From Aquibium carbonis (GTDB lineage Bacteria; Pseudomonadota; Alphaproteobacteria; Rhizobiales; Rhizobiaceae), in the NCBI RefSeq assembly GCF_003970795.1, contig NZ_RWKW01000052.1, positions 1 to 55,259 of the forward strand: a stretch of DNA of 55,259 bases, in the 5' to 3' direction. Shown one piece after another: positions 25,023 through 33,796 of this stretch (positions are counted from its first letter, which is position 1; the number at the start of each line of letters is the position of its first letter). The notes under the pieces were generated by a model that saw only the letters and a program-made list of their open reading frames with translations, was not told where the DNA came from and ran no database searches. The translations under genes and the position numbers were made by a program.

Positions 25023-25277
25023 GACGTGATGGCTGCAACTTCTCTTGATGCATTTCCGTGGGTAAACGTCTTTGCGTTCACCATCGCGGCCGCGTTCGTA
25101 ACACTCACTCCGGGCGCAGATACCGCGCTGATCGTTCGTACCGCAGCGGCGGCGTCCGGGCGCCGCGTCATGGAAGCCGGCCTCGGCGTGGATCGGGCGG
25201 TGGGTGCGGTCTTCATCGCGTTCGGATTGCGGCTCACCTTTGACCAGGGGCCAATAGCAGATGGATCAAGTCGTTGA
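25020..25277 (+). pseudogene. LysE-family gene with a large in-frame internal deletion
   Basis: The first ~57 residues are a LysE N-terminus: WVNVFAFTIAAAFVTLTPGA, then DTALIVRTAAAASGRRVMEAGLGV. They run directly into DRAVGAVFIAFGLRLTFDQ, which is the last helix of the same family. The roughly 120 residues between are absent, with the join near base 25191 and the frame kept. An 80-odd-residue product with two membrane segments would not form a normal exporter. Its 3' end overlaps the decarboxylase start (25261). The original pair was probably a MocR-controlled exporter and decarboxylase operon. Confidence 0.75.
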
Positions 25278-26652
25278 GCCCGAACTACTCGCCGATGCCG
25301 CGCAGCGTGCGCAGCGCTATCTCCGCGGTGTTACGGCGCGGCGGGTTTCACCCGATATTGAGGCAGTGGAAAGGCTTGCCGAGCTTGGCGGGCCGTTGCC
25401 TGATCGCGCGACAGCCGACGAGGAGGTCTTGCGTCTCCTCGACGAGGTTGGCTCGCCCGCGACGATGGCCTCGGCTGGCGGTCGCTATTTCGGCCTCGTG
25501 ATCGGCGGCGCGCTTCCTGTCACGGTCGCGGCGAACTGGCTCGCGACCGCCTGGGATCAGAACGCCGCAATGCGACTGACGTCACCCGTCGCAGCGCAGC
25601 TCGAGGACATAGCGCTCGAGTGGCTGAAACAGCTCTTCGAATTGCCCGGCAGCACCGGCGGCGCCTTCGTGACGGGAGCTTCGATGGCGAGCTTTACGGC
25701 GCTTGCCGCCGCGCGCCAAGCGATCCTTGCTCGCGTGGGCTGGGACGCCGACGCGCGCGGCCTTTTTGGAGCGCCGCCGATCCGCGTGGTGGTGGGCGAC
25801 GAGGTGCACGTGACGGTGCTGAAGGCGCTCACGCTGCTTGGGTTTGGAAGGGATACATTGATCAGGGTGCCGGTCGACGGTCAGGGTCGGATGCAGGCAG
25901 ACGCTTTACCGGCGCTCGACGATCGGACGATCGTCTGCATCCAGGCAGGCAATGTGAATACCGGCGCCTTCGATCCCGCGGAGATGATTTGCCGGCAGGC
26001 AAGCGCGGCCGGGGCGTGGGTTCATGTGGACGGCGCCTTCGGTATGTGGGCTGCATGCGCGCCGCGCCGCGCTCACCTGACAGCGGGGGTGCCGCTTGCC
26101 GATTCGTGGGCTACAGACGCGCACAAGTGGCTGAACACACCTTACGACTGCGGGATCGCGCTGGTCCGCGAGCCCGAGCATCTTCGCCGGGCGATGACCG
26201 CGAGCGCGGCCTACCTGCAGGCCAGCGACCAACGCGAGGCGAGCCAGCTCAACCCCGAGCTGTCGCGGCGGGCCCGCGCGGTTGAAGTCTGGGCCGCTAT
26301 CAGATCTCTCGGAAGAGACGGCATCGCTGATCTCGTCGAAAGGACGTGCAGCCATGCTTCGAAGCTCGCCGAGCGGCTGTCCGCCGCCGGCTTCGCGGTG
26401 CTCAACGACGTCGTGATCAACCAGGTCCTCGTTGCCGGCGAAAGCGACGAGGCCACCGACCGGATGATTGCCGAAATTCAGCGGGACGGCACGTGCTGGT
26501 GCGGCGGAACGACCTGGCAAGGCCGCCGCGCCATGCGCGTCAGCGTTTCGAGCTGGGCGACGACGGACGAGGACATGGAGATGAGCTTCGATGCGATGAT
26601 GCGGCTCGGCCGCGCCGCCGGCGCCGTCGGACGAAGCCCCTCGTTGGCGTAG
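25261..26652 (+). CDS. PLP-dependent group II decarboxylase-like protein
   Basis: This 463-residue protein has the aromatic-amino-acid/glutamate decarboxylase fold. It has GGAFVTGASMASFTALAAAR (133-152), the PLP-stacking His at about 183 in GDEVHVTVLKAL, HVDGAFGMWA (255-264), and the Schiff-base Lys at 289 in TDAHKWLNTPYD. The substrate is unknown, and members can also be aldehyde synthases. It overlaps the LysE remnant and lies downstream of the MocR operator, so PLP- or amino-acid-responsive control is likely. The length is normal for bacterial members of this group. Confidence 0.9.
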   Translation: MDQVVEPELLADAAQRAQRYLRGVTARRVSPDIEAVERLAELGGPLPDRATADEEVLRLLDEVGSPATMASAGGRYFGLVIGGALPVTVAANWLATAWDQNAAMRLTSPVAAQLEDIALEWLKQLFELPGSTGGAFVTGASMASFTALAAARQAILARVGWDADARGLFGAPPIRVVVGDEVHVTVLKALTLLGFGRDTLIRVPVDGQGRMQADALPALDDRTIVCIQAGNVNTGAFDPAEMICRQASAAGAWVHVDGAFGMWAACAPRRAHLTAGVPLADSWATDAHKWLNTPYDCGIALVREPEHLRRAMTASAAYLQASDQREASQLNPELSRRARAVEVWAAIRSLGRDGIADLVERTCSHASKLAERLSAAGFAVLNDVVINQVLVAGESDEATDRMIAEIQRDGTCWCGGTTWQGRRAMRVSVSSWATTDEDMEMSFDAMMRLGRAAGAVGRSPSLA

Positions 26653-26681
26653 GCTGCGGGAAGCGACGCCGCTGTGTGTCT

Positions 26682-27161
26682 TTATCCAACTGTCTGCTCG
26701 GTCGAGAGGCGGGCGGCATAGAACTGCTCAAGCCCCGGCCCGCCGACCGCCACAAAACCAAGAGAGCGAACGAGTCCGCGCGCAGCCGTGTTGTCGGAAC
26801 GGACGTGAGCGACGACCTCGCCGGCGCCGAGCGCACGTGCCTTGGCAAATGCGTGGTGGACCAGTGCGGTGCCAATGCGGCGACGTTTCAGATCCGACCT
26901 CACGATCAGCGCGAACTCCCATTGCCCGGGGGCGAACTTAGCGAGCATACCGGCGCCGACCAATGATCGGCCGTTCCATGCGCCGATGGCGCGGCAGTCG
27001 GGGATGCGGGGAGCAAGGAGCGGCCAAAGACTCTCCGCCTCGACCGGAAACCCGAAGCGCGCGCGCACATCGCCGATATCCAGCTTCGACACGAACTCGG
27101 AAAAGTCGGACCTCGGCGGGAGCGGTGCGAACTGCAATGAGTCGCCTAGCGCATTCGGCAT
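26682..27161 (-). CDS. GNAT-family N-acetyltransferase
   Basis: This is a protein of about 159 residues with a C-terminal GNAT core: FALIVRSDLKRRRIGTALVHHAFAKARALG (acetyl-CoA loop with R-x-x-G-x-A) and VVAHVRSDNTAARGLVRSLGFVAVGG. The N-terminal half is less typical (FPVEAESLWPLLAPRIPD). The start is uncertain: 27161 (MPNALGDS), or upstream Met codons at 27203 or 27248, none with a strong ribosome site. It converges with the PLP decarboxylase, 30 bp apart. The substrate is unknown. Confidence 0.8.
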   Translation of the reverse strand: MPNALGDSLQFAPLPPRSDFSEFVSKLDIGDVRARFGFPVEAESLWPLLAPRIPDCRAIGAWNGRSLVGAGMLAKFAPGQWEFALIVRSDLKRRRIGTALVHHAFAKARALGAGEVVAHVRSDNTAARGLVRSLGFVAVGGPGLEQFYAARLSTEQTVG

Positions 27162-27427
27162 GAAAGGAGTCCACCTTGGGAACTCCGGGATCATTGCCGC
27201 CATCGCCCGTGCACCGCGACCGCATAATCTGCGCGTGCAGGAGAGCAAAACTCATCCGCCAACGAGGTGAGTGTAGGTCTCTTAGGGTTGAATCGTTTTC
27301 GCCCGCGAGAGCGGGGGCGCACGCATATGGTATTGGCGACTGTCCGGTGCAGGATGGGATTGGGACTGAGCGGGAAACAACACAAGACATGCGGGCAGAA
27401 ACCTCAGCACCTCGCCGGAGTGGCACG

Positions 27428-28345
27428 ATGCATGTTCGGCGGGCAGACCCCGCACATGCTGAGGTCATAGGCCGGCTGATAAGATCGCTCGCGGCTTACG
27501 AAGGGCATGCTGCCGAAGTCCGATTTAGCGACAGCCAGTTGCGCCGAGCGCTATCCGGCGGCGTGCCGCGGTTGCATGCATTGCTCGCCGAGTGCCGCGG
27601 CGAAATCATCGGCATGCTTACCTATACGGTCGACTTCGCTATCTGGGTGGGAGGCGATGTCGTTCGGGTGGACGATGTGTTCGTCTCGGAATCCGCCCGG
27701 CGAAAAGGCGTCGGAACGGCGCTGTTCGACGGACTGGCTCGTATATGCGCAGCGGCCGGCATGACAGCGAGATGGGAAATCGAGTCGGCTAATGCCAGCG
27801 CGCAGGCGTTCTACCGCAGCCTCGGCGTCGATATCGGCCCAAAGATCATTGCGCGCTGGAGTGAGCACGCGATCCGAGAACGTGCGGCGTCGCAACCCCT
27901 TGTCGGTTTGAAGCCATGCTCGGACCCGGTCTTGACACTTTTGAGCGTGGCCGATGAACCTGGGCGATCCCATGCGGCAGCCGCTCTGTACCAGCACAAT
28001 GTGGATCGCACGGGAATCGATGATCGTGCCCCGGTTGGCGCGAAGCTGGTCGAGCCGGGAACGGGTCGGATGGTCGGTGGCCTCTGGGGCCGAACCGAAC
28101 TCGGCCTCCTTTTTCTGGAGATGATGTTCATCGAGGCCAACTATCGGGGCAAATCGTGTGGAGGCCGGCTCCTGATGGCTGTGGAGAATGAGGCGCGAGC
28201 GCGCGGCTGCTTGCGTTCAGTGGTTGAGACGAGCAGCTTCCAGGCGCCAATATTCTATCAGCGTTTCGGCTATCAGGAGTTCGGCCGCGTGCCGTTTGGC
28301 GCTCCCGGTCACGCTCGGATATTCATGTCCAAGGATCTGACCTAA
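27428..28345 (+). CDS. Double GNAT-domain protein
   Basis: This 305-residue protein is made of two GNAT domains. The first (about 1-150) resembles diamine-acetyltransferase-type enzymes (RLIRSLAAYEGH, VDDVFVSESARRKGVGTALFDGLARICAAAG, FYRSLGVDI). The second (about 165-305) contains LLFLEMMFIEANYRGKSCGGRLLMAVENEARARGC and closes with APIFYQRFGYQEFGRVP. Both acetyl-CoA loops look intact. Tandem GNATs may act on two sites or use one half for dimerisation-like packing. GGAG about 8 bp upstream favours the ATG at 27428 over an upstream ATG at 27389. Confidence 0.85.
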   Translation: MHVRRADPAHAEVIGRLIRSLAAYEGHAAEVRFSDSQLRRALSGGVPRLHALLAECRGEIIGMLTYTVDFAIWVGGDVVRVDDVFVSESARRKGVGTALFDGLARICAAAGMTARWEIESANASAQAFYRSLGVDIGPKIIARWSEHAIRERAASQPLVGLKPCSDPVLTLLSVADEPGRSHAAAALYQHNVDRTGIDDRAPVGAKLVEPGTGRMVGGLWGRTELGLLFLEMMFIEANYRGKSCGGRLLMAVENEARARGCLRSVVETSSFQAPIFYQRFGYQEFGRVPFGAPGHARIFMSKDLT

Positions 28346-28570
28346 TGCGGATCTGTCCCGCGGTTAGCTCGGCGCCGTCGACGACCGTCCCCTCCAATGG
28401 ACAATAGCATTGTCGACCATACTGCCTACCAACGTCCACCAATATGTCGGGCCGGGAGCTTGTGCGGCTCTGGTAGCAGGGCGGGCGAGATCCTCTGTCA
28501 CAGCAAAACCTTCGATGATGCTCGGGCCCGTACTGCATTGAGGACCGGGAATCCCGGTGCAAAGCCCTGC

Positions 28571-28622
28571 ACCCGCCGCGATTCGAACACGGGACGTTCA
28601 CCTTCGGAGGCACCGCTCTGCG
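28571..28622 (-). other. tRNA-like fragment (T-arm and anticodon-like arm)
   Basis: On the minus strand there is a well-formed T-arm: stem CCGTG/CGCGG around the loop TTCGAAT (28576-28592). A GCCTCCGAAGG segment is placed where the anticodon arm of a tRNA-Arg(CCG) would lie. The acceptor and D arms do not form properly and no CCA follows. It is best read as a tRNA remnant or mimic, possibly a leftover attachment site. Confidence 0.3.
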
Positions 28623-28822
28623 ATGGGTGTAATGCTGGTTCCCTCCACTAGCTGGCCTACTGCTCCTGTCCGATTCGCCGCCGTCAACATCCGTCTTCAC
28701 GATCGCAGCAATCAACCACTTCTCAGAAGCCAGAAGCGGAGTCATCTAAACTCGTGAACGAGCGTGAGTAACCGCTCGCGGTCGGGCTGCTTTGTGACCC
28801 CACACGCGACAAGGCTCCGCTT

Positions 28823-28834
28823 GTGGCGCGCCAC
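28823..28834. promoter_or_regulatory. Perfect 12-bp palindrome upstream of an excisionase-like gene
   Basis: GTGGCGCGCCAC is self-complementary and lies 49 bp before the ATG at 28884. It is flanked by CTTGT and GACAAG, which extend the symmetry imperfectly. It is a candidate operator for the HTH protein encoded downstream. Confidence 0.4.
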
Positions 28835-28883
28835 GACAAGATTGGCTCGTGCCGGCGCCCTTACTGTCAAGGAAGGAGCCCCC

Positions 28884-29114
28884 ATGGACGCCGTCAAGTA
28901 CCTAACCCCGGACGAAGTCGCTGAACGCTATCGTGACCAAATCTCCGTTGGTACCCTGCGGAACTGGCGTTCAATGAGAGTCGGACCAGGCTTCGTCAAG
29001 ATCGGCAAAGCCATTCTGTATCCGGTCAGCGAGCTGGATGCGTGGGACGAGCAGAACCGCGTCTCGTGTCGCGCGCTTGGGCGACTACATGCGAATGCGG
29101 ATGATCGCGCGTGA
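28884..29114 (+). CDS. AlpA/excisionase-like HTH protein (copy 1)
   Basis: This 76-residue protein has a MerR-like winged HTH typical of AlpA/Xis-type proteins: YLTPDEVAERYRDQISVGTLRNWRS, then RVGPGFVKIGKAILYPVSELDAW. It resembles recombination-directionality factors of rhizobial integrative elements, although such HTH proteins can also be plain regulators. GGAAGGAG lies 6 bp ahead of the ATG, which decides the start. It shares 37 of 53 aligned residues with the protein at 45190. No integrase gene is seen near either copy. Excision control is an inference from family and position. Confidence 0.8.
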   Translation: MDAVKYLTPDEVAERYRDQISVGTLRNWRSMRVGPGFVKIGKAILYPVSELDAWDEQNRVSCRALGRLHANADDRA

Positions 29115-29658
29115 TACGCTCACAGCACAATTGTCTAAATGCGCCGCAATCCCTCTGCAGGTACGCTAGCAAACTGGACCTGCGATGCGAGCCGGGCTTG
29201 GTCTCAGTAAGAAATGGATATGAGAGCTTGGGTGATCAAACGTGACGCTCCCGTTGGATCAGTTGATACATATCCCAATTGCAGGCACCAGCCTATCGGG
29301 TTAGCCAACATTGTTTCGTGGAATCAGATGGTTACCCGGCAGCTCAGCGTCCTGCACAACAATCCCACTCGATACCCCATCTGCATGCTCGATTACGATC
29401 CATCATTCTTAGATAGTGATTGAGCGTGATTCTTATTTTCCGTCGGATGATTCCCACAATATCGCCAAACGCAAGCGGCGCCTGTTCACGCCTGACGGAC
29501 TATTCTGCGACTGGGACGTAGACAGTTGCTCTCCGAAGGTGGAGGCCGCACGTTCGCATCATGCGGTGCGCCAGCGACAAGCTGTTTCGTCAAATTTCAT
29601 CGCAAGCGTCCAGCGTTCGTCGACGCAGTGTTGCTGTGGCCGAGGCGGCGAAAGCCGC
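29115..29658. other. 544-bp stretch without a convincing gene
   Basis: This stretch is less GC-rich than its surroundings. A 69-codon open frame (29214-29423) lacks a ribosome site and any recognisable motif. Nothing else is seen before the 3' end of the histidine kinase gene at 29659. Confidence 0.4.
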
Positions 29659-30729
29659 TTACGCGGCATGGATTGCGTTTGTGGCAAACGTTGCATGGGT
29701 GATCGCCACGGTGGTTCCTGCGGGACCCGCCACAGTCTCGACAGTAGCACCGAGTTGTTGGGCGAGCGCCTTCACGATGCCCGTGCCGAGCCCGGTTTTC
29801 GGTTGAGCAAAGACACCGTCCGGCTTGCCGACGCCATTGTCCGCGACCGAAAGCTTCCAGTTCGTCCCATGGACCTCATATGCGACGGAAATCCGGCAAT
29901 CGATCTCATCATTTGGAAACGCGTGCTTCAGGGCATTCATGACAAGTTCGGTGACAATCAAGCCAAGACTCTCGGCCTGACGGGACGTCGCGTTGCCTGC
30001 CTCCCCGACCACTTTCAGCGAGACGGGCCGCGTATCACCGATCATCGACGTTGCGAGCGTGTCGCATAGCCTGGTCAGATAAGGCATCATCTCAATAGGT
30101 CCGCTGGCCCCGGATCCATGGAGTTGTCGCTGTACGGCCGCAACGGACATGACGCGCTTGTGGGCATCTTGCAGGTGGACGCGCGTCTCCTCAGACTCCA
30201 CCGTCTTCGCCTTCATCAAGATGATGCTGGCGATGATTTGCAGGCTGTTTGAAATGCGGTGCTGAAGCTCATCAAGGAGCATGTCCTTCTCCCGTAGCAA
30301 CTCGTCTTTCTCGCGCTCCAGGGCGCGTCGCTCCGTGACGTCTTCCATGCCGAGCAGAACGGTTGCTTGGGCACCACCCTCGTAGAACACTTGCCGGGCG
30401 CTTAAACGGATTCTGCGGTGTCCGAGATCGGGGAATTCATGCTCGACGTCGTAGCCTTCCATCACACCGTGCTGCGATATGACCTTTTCGAGCAATTCCC
30501 GCAGTTTTGGAATGTCCCATTGTCCGTCGCCCAAGGCATACAAATGCCGGCCTTGGGTGTTCTCCGGGCTGACCTTAAATGTCGAATAAAAGGAGCGGCT
30601 CGCGGCGACCACGCGCAGTTCATTGTCCAGTACGAGAATGGGCGCGCGGACGGTGTCGACGATGCCCTGAGCGAGCGCGCATGCGTCCGCGACATTGGTG
30701 AACTGATCTCTGAAGGCGATGGAATGCAT
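29659..30729 (-). CDS. Sensor histidine kinase, HWE/HisKA_2 type with PAS domain
   Basis: This 356-residue soluble kinase has an N-terminal PAS domain at about 15-135 (VRAPILVLDNELRVVAASRS, ending FYEGGAQATVLLGMEDVTER) and a short coiled linker rich in Glu/Lys. A HisKA_2 dimerisation domain follows, with the phospho-acceptor His at 157 in LLDELQHRISNSLQII, then an ATPase domain (VTELVMNALKHAF, SVADNGVGKPDG, GLGTGIVKALAQQLGA). No response regulator is adjacent. It is divergent from the Crp/Fnr gene at 31018 across 288 bp. A GTG at 30780 would add 17 residues; the ATG at 30729 is preferred. Confidence 0.9.
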   Translation of the reverse strand: MHSIAFRDQFTNVADACALAQGIVDTVRAPILVLDNELRVVAASRSFYSTFKVSPENTQGRHLYALGDGQWDIPKLRELLEKVISQHGVMEGYDVEHEFPDLGHRRIRLSARQVFYEGGAQATVLLGMEDVTERRALEREKDELLREKDMLLDELQHRISNSLQIIASIILMKAKTVESEETRVHLQDAHKRVMSVAAVQRQLHGSGASGPIEMMPYLTRLCDTLATSMIGDTRPVSLKVVGEAGNATSRQAESLGLIVTELVMNALKHAFPNDEIDCRISVAYEVHGTNWKLSVADNGVGKPDGVFAQPKTGLGTGIVKALAQQLGATVETVAGPAGTTVAITHATFATNAIHAA

Positions 30730-31017
30730 AATTGTCGCAGTCCCCGTACACGCTGCGAAGCCCCGTGGCGACGCGACCACGCCGGGCCTTGCCGGATCAA
30801 CGCAAGGGCTGACAAACCACCAAAACGTCCAGCAATTGAAGCGTAGCGTCGATGCCGACGGAGAACTGTATAATATTGCTCACGCCCATCGGGCGACGGG
30901 CGGAGCTACAAAAAACGTCTCGCCCGGATGCTTCAGGATCATCTAAAGTGCGGACAACATTCAGATTTCTGTCACGCGTCTCCAGTGTGTATGGGAGGCC
31001 AGGAAAGAGACCCCATC

Positions 31018-31704
31018 ATGACACGGAAAGCAGAGCCCACGTTCGATCCCAAGGCCTTCCTCGCCAAGGCTAACGGGGGGCGGACCATCTCCAAGCACCA
31101 GATAAATCAAGTCATCTTTGCGCAGGGTGATCCGGCCGATTCAGTCCTCTATATCCAACACGGAAAGGTGAAGGTGACGGTGAACTCCGCACAAGGCAAG
31201 GAAGCGGTGGTAGCCATCCTGGGGCCAGATGAATTCTGCGGCGAAGGTTGTCTCGCGGGCCAGCCTCGGCGCATGGCGACTGCGACGGCAATGACGGACT
31301 GCGAGATCATGCGGATGGAAAAGAGCACCATGATCCGCGTCCTCCACGACGAGCCGGCCTTTTCCGAGATGTTCGTTGCGCATCTCTTGGCTCGAACCAT
31401 TCGAGTCGAGGAGGATCTGGTTGATCAATTGTTCAATTCTAGTGAGAAGCGCTTGGCGCGGGCGCTCCTTCTGCTGGCCAATTTCGGCAAGGAGGGAAAA
31501 CCCGAGCCAATCATTGCAAAGGTCAGCCAAGAAACGTTGGCGGATATGATCGGGACCACGCGGTCTCGCGTCAGTCATTTCATGAACAAGTTCCGGGAAC
31601 TGGGCTTCATCGAGTACAATGGTACTTTGAAGGTTCACAGCTCGCTGTTGAGCGTCGTTCTGCATGATCACCCCCAGATCAGACGGGACGATGAGCAAGA
31701 TTGA
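31018..31704 (+). CDS. Crp/Fnr-family transcriptional regulator
   Basis: This 228-residue protein has a cyclic-nucleotide-binding-type beta barrel at about 25-140 (VIFAQGDPADSVLYIQHGKV, then GPDEFCGEGCLAG), a dimerisation helix, and a C-terminal winged HTH (VSQETLADMIGTTRSRVSHFMNKFRELGFI). The N-terminal Cys cluster of FNR proper is absent, so it is not an Fe-S oxygen sensor. AGGAAAGAG about 9 bp upstream supports the ATG at 31018; earlier Met codons exist. It is divergent from the histidine kinase and precedes the desaturase gene by 170 bp. Confidence 0.9.
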   Translation: MTRKAEPTFDPKAFLAKANGGRTISKHQINQVIFAQGDPADSVLYIQHGKVKVTVNSAQGKEAVVAILGPDEFCGEGCLAGQPRRMATATAMTDCEIMRMEKSTMIRVLHDEPAFSEMFVAHLLARTIRVEEDLVDQLFNSSEKRLARALLLLANFGKEGKPEPIIAKVSQETLADMIGTTRSRVSHFMNKFRELGFIEYNGTLKVHSSLLSVVLHDHPQIRRDDEQD

Positions 31705-31874
31705 CCAAACTGTGCCTGGCTATGTGTTATATTGGCGGATGCCATCGTAGCTCTGGCGTGGCGACGTGTCCTGAATGACACGGACCGCAATAGGCCTCAA
31801 CCACGCGGTGCGGTAAAGCGCCGGCCCATTCGCGTTTCTCGGCCGGAGAGCGCCATTCAGCGGAAGCCATTAGC

Positions 31875-32897
31875 ATGGATCAACGCGCGACCAATGTCCC
31901 CACGTCCGATTCCCGAGCCCTGGCCCGCGCAATGGGCCGCTATCGCGAACTGAATAGCGCGCGCAGCATCTTCGAGACCCTGATCACGGCAGTGCCGTTT
32001 TTCCTTCTGTGGGTTTTGATGTGGGCTGCTCTCGATGCCCGCTATTGGATTGGCCTTCTGCTGGCCGTACCGGCTTCAGGCTTCCTCGTACGCCTCTTCA
32101 TGATCCAGCACGACTGTGGCCACGGATCATTCTTTCGCCATCGTCTCGCAAACGATTGGGTCGGACGCGTTATAGGCGTGCTGACATTGACGCCGTACGA
32201 TTTCTGGCGGCGCACCCACGCGTTGCATCATGCAAGCTCGGGTAATCTCGATCGGCGTGGAATTGGGGACATCGACACGCTGACCGTCCGTGAATTCAAG
32301 GCGCTGTCCAGCGGGCGCCGGCTGCTGTATCGCCTGTACCGTCACCCAATCGTCATGTTCGGCATCGGGCCGGCGTATCTATTCATCTTGCGGCACCGGC
32401 TGCCGATGGGACTAATGCGCAGTGGTTGGCAACCCTGGGTAAGCGCGATGGCAACAAATGCTGCAATCGTGGTTTTGATCGCGCCGATGATGTGGCTCGT
32501 CGGCGTTGGTCCATTCCTGCTTGTTCAGGTGCCGATCACGCTTCTCGCCGCCTCGATCGGGGTCTGGCTGTTCTATGTCCAGCACCAGTTCGAAGATACA
32601 TTCTGGGCTCACGAGGAGGGTTGGGATTTTCATGAAGCCGGATTACACGGCAGCTCGCATTATGATTTGCCAATCGTCTTGCGCTGGTTTACCGCCAATA
32701 TCGGCGTGCATCACGTCCACCATCTATGTAGCCGGATTCCTTATTACCGCTTGCATCAGGTGCTGCGGGATCACCCGCAACTTTCTGCCGTCGGGCGGCT
32801 GACGCTCTTCCAGAGCCTTCGCTGTGTGCACAAGGTCCTTTGGGATGAGGATCGACATAAGCTTGTTTCGTTTCGCGAGATGACGTCTGCCTGCTAG
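31875..32897 (+). CDS. Membrane fatty-acid desaturase
   Basis: This 340-residue integral-membrane di-iron desaturase has all three His boxes: HDCGHGS (79-85), HALHH (115-119) and HHVHH (279-283). Several hydrophobic helices lie between the boxes. It resembles the omega-6/omega-3-type (DesA-like) desaturases that act on lipid-linked acyl chains using oxygen and an electron carrier. Position selectivity cannot be read from sequence. It lies downstream of the Crp/Fnr gene, so temperature, oxygen or stress control through that regulator is conceivable. No ferredoxin gene is adjacent. Confidence 0.9.
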   Translation: MDQRATNVPTSDSRALARAMGRYRELNSARSIFETLITAVPFFLLWVLMWAALDARYWIGLLLAVPASGFLVRLFMIQHDCGHGSFFRHRLANDWVGRVIGVLTLTPYDFWRRTHALHHASSGNLDRRGIGDIDTLTVREFKALSSGRRLLYRLYRHPIVMFGIGPAYLFILRHRLPMGLMRSGWQPWVSAMATNAAIVVLIAPMMWLVGVGPFLLVQVPITLLAASIGVWLFYVQHQFEDTFWAHEEGWDFHEAGLHGSSHYDLPIVLRWFTANIGVHHVHHLCSRIPYYRLHQVLRDHPQLSAVGRLTLFQSLRCVHKVLWDEDRHKLVSFREMTSAC

Positions 32898-33049
32898 CCC
32901 TTGTAAACGTTGGGATTGCGCGAGTGAGATGCCTCTTCTCCCGCTTAATAGCGGAACCGCAACATTGGTTAGCGCAGCCCGCGCCAAAGCGGACGCCAGC
33001 CGCTTCGTCTCTCAGCCGCTGGTTCCCCGCGCAAGGATCTGCACCGCCA

Positions 33050-33433
33050 TTAGCCTTCAAGCAGGTGTCCCAAAGGCTTTAGCGGGCGCAGCCGATCGCT
33101 GACGATTTTTAGGACGGCCAGCATTGGAACGGCCAGGATCGCGCCTGGCACGCCCCACATCCAGAACCAGAACACCAGCGACAGGATGACCAGCACGGGG
33201 TTGAAGGTGAAACGCCGCGCGAGAAGCATAGGCGTCAGCGTTTCGCCTTCGACGAGATGGATACCGAAATAGAGGGCCGGCGGGAGCAGAGCCCACCACA
33301 AGCTGTCGAAGCTCAACATTCCGGCCAGGAGGAAAATGATGGTTCCAAACAGCGGTCCCAGAATTGGAACATAGTTGAGCATGAGAAATGTTGCAGATGT
33401 TCTAGAACCGGGGCAGTCGAGTTTTCGTTCCAA
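33050..33433 (-). pseudogene. AI-2E-family transporter, 5'-truncated
   Basis: The frame holds only the last ~110 residues of an AI-2E (PF01594-type) membrane protein: FLMLNYVPILGPLFGTIIFL, the GIHLVEGETLTPMLLARRFT signature, and VFWFWMWGVPGAILAVPMLA near the end. Family members are about 350 residues with eight helices, so the first two thirds are missing. The 17 residues before LMLNYVP are not family-like, which puts the break near 33385. The remnant is not expected to transport anything. Confidence 0.8.
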
Positions 33434-33616
33434 TTATCGCGGAAGAAGCTGCATGTGCCGGAAGGGGCTGCCTGCTGTTCCCTTTGTACAAATTAACACA
33501 TCATCACCCACGGGCGCTGTCGGATTTCCGCGTATCGGACCCACCAAACCTACCGCGATCTAGAAATGAACTTATCCATTGCGCCACTGTTGTCGGCATA
33601 TCCCATGGAGAGTTTC

Positions 33617-33796
33617 ATGCCTGATAACAACAACAAAAATCCGAACGAAAAACAGCCCGGCGAAAAACCGGAAGGCACGTATCACTTTAATCCGGGCAAC
33701 CAGTCCGGCAAAAGCAAAGCTGTCCCCAAAGATCGATCTGAACCAAGTAACGACAGGGATGCGATTGAAACGAACGAAAAGCGCCCGCGAGAATAA
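33617..33796 (+). CDS. Small hydrophilic protein, unknown
   Basis: This 59-residue, strongly hydrophilic protein is rich in Asn, Lys, Glu and Pro (DNNNKNPNEKQPGEKPEG, then PKDRSEPSNDRDAIETNEKR). GGAGAG lies 5 bp before the ATG at 33617. Its composition suggests intrinsic disorder, like stress-protective small proteins, but no family is recognised. A longer in-frame start at 33566 adds 17 non-hydrophilic residues and lacks a ribosome site. Confidence 0.5.
   Translation: MPDNNNKNPNEKQPGEKPEGTYHFNPGNQSGKSKAVPKDRSEPSNDRDAIETNEKRPRE

Larger units (their letters stand above)
28346..28883. other. 538-bp stretch with a tRNA-like fragment and a palindrome
   Basis: No protein family is recognised. 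It contains a tRNA-like segment on the minus strand (28571-28622) and a perfect 12-bp palindrome at 28823-28834, ahead of an excisionase-like gene. It separates the metabolic cargo block from the second block and may hold an old attachment region. Confidence 0.4.

Noticed and set aside
29214-29423. 69-residue possible protein
   Set aside because: There is no ribosome site, no family resemblance, and no coupling to neighbours.
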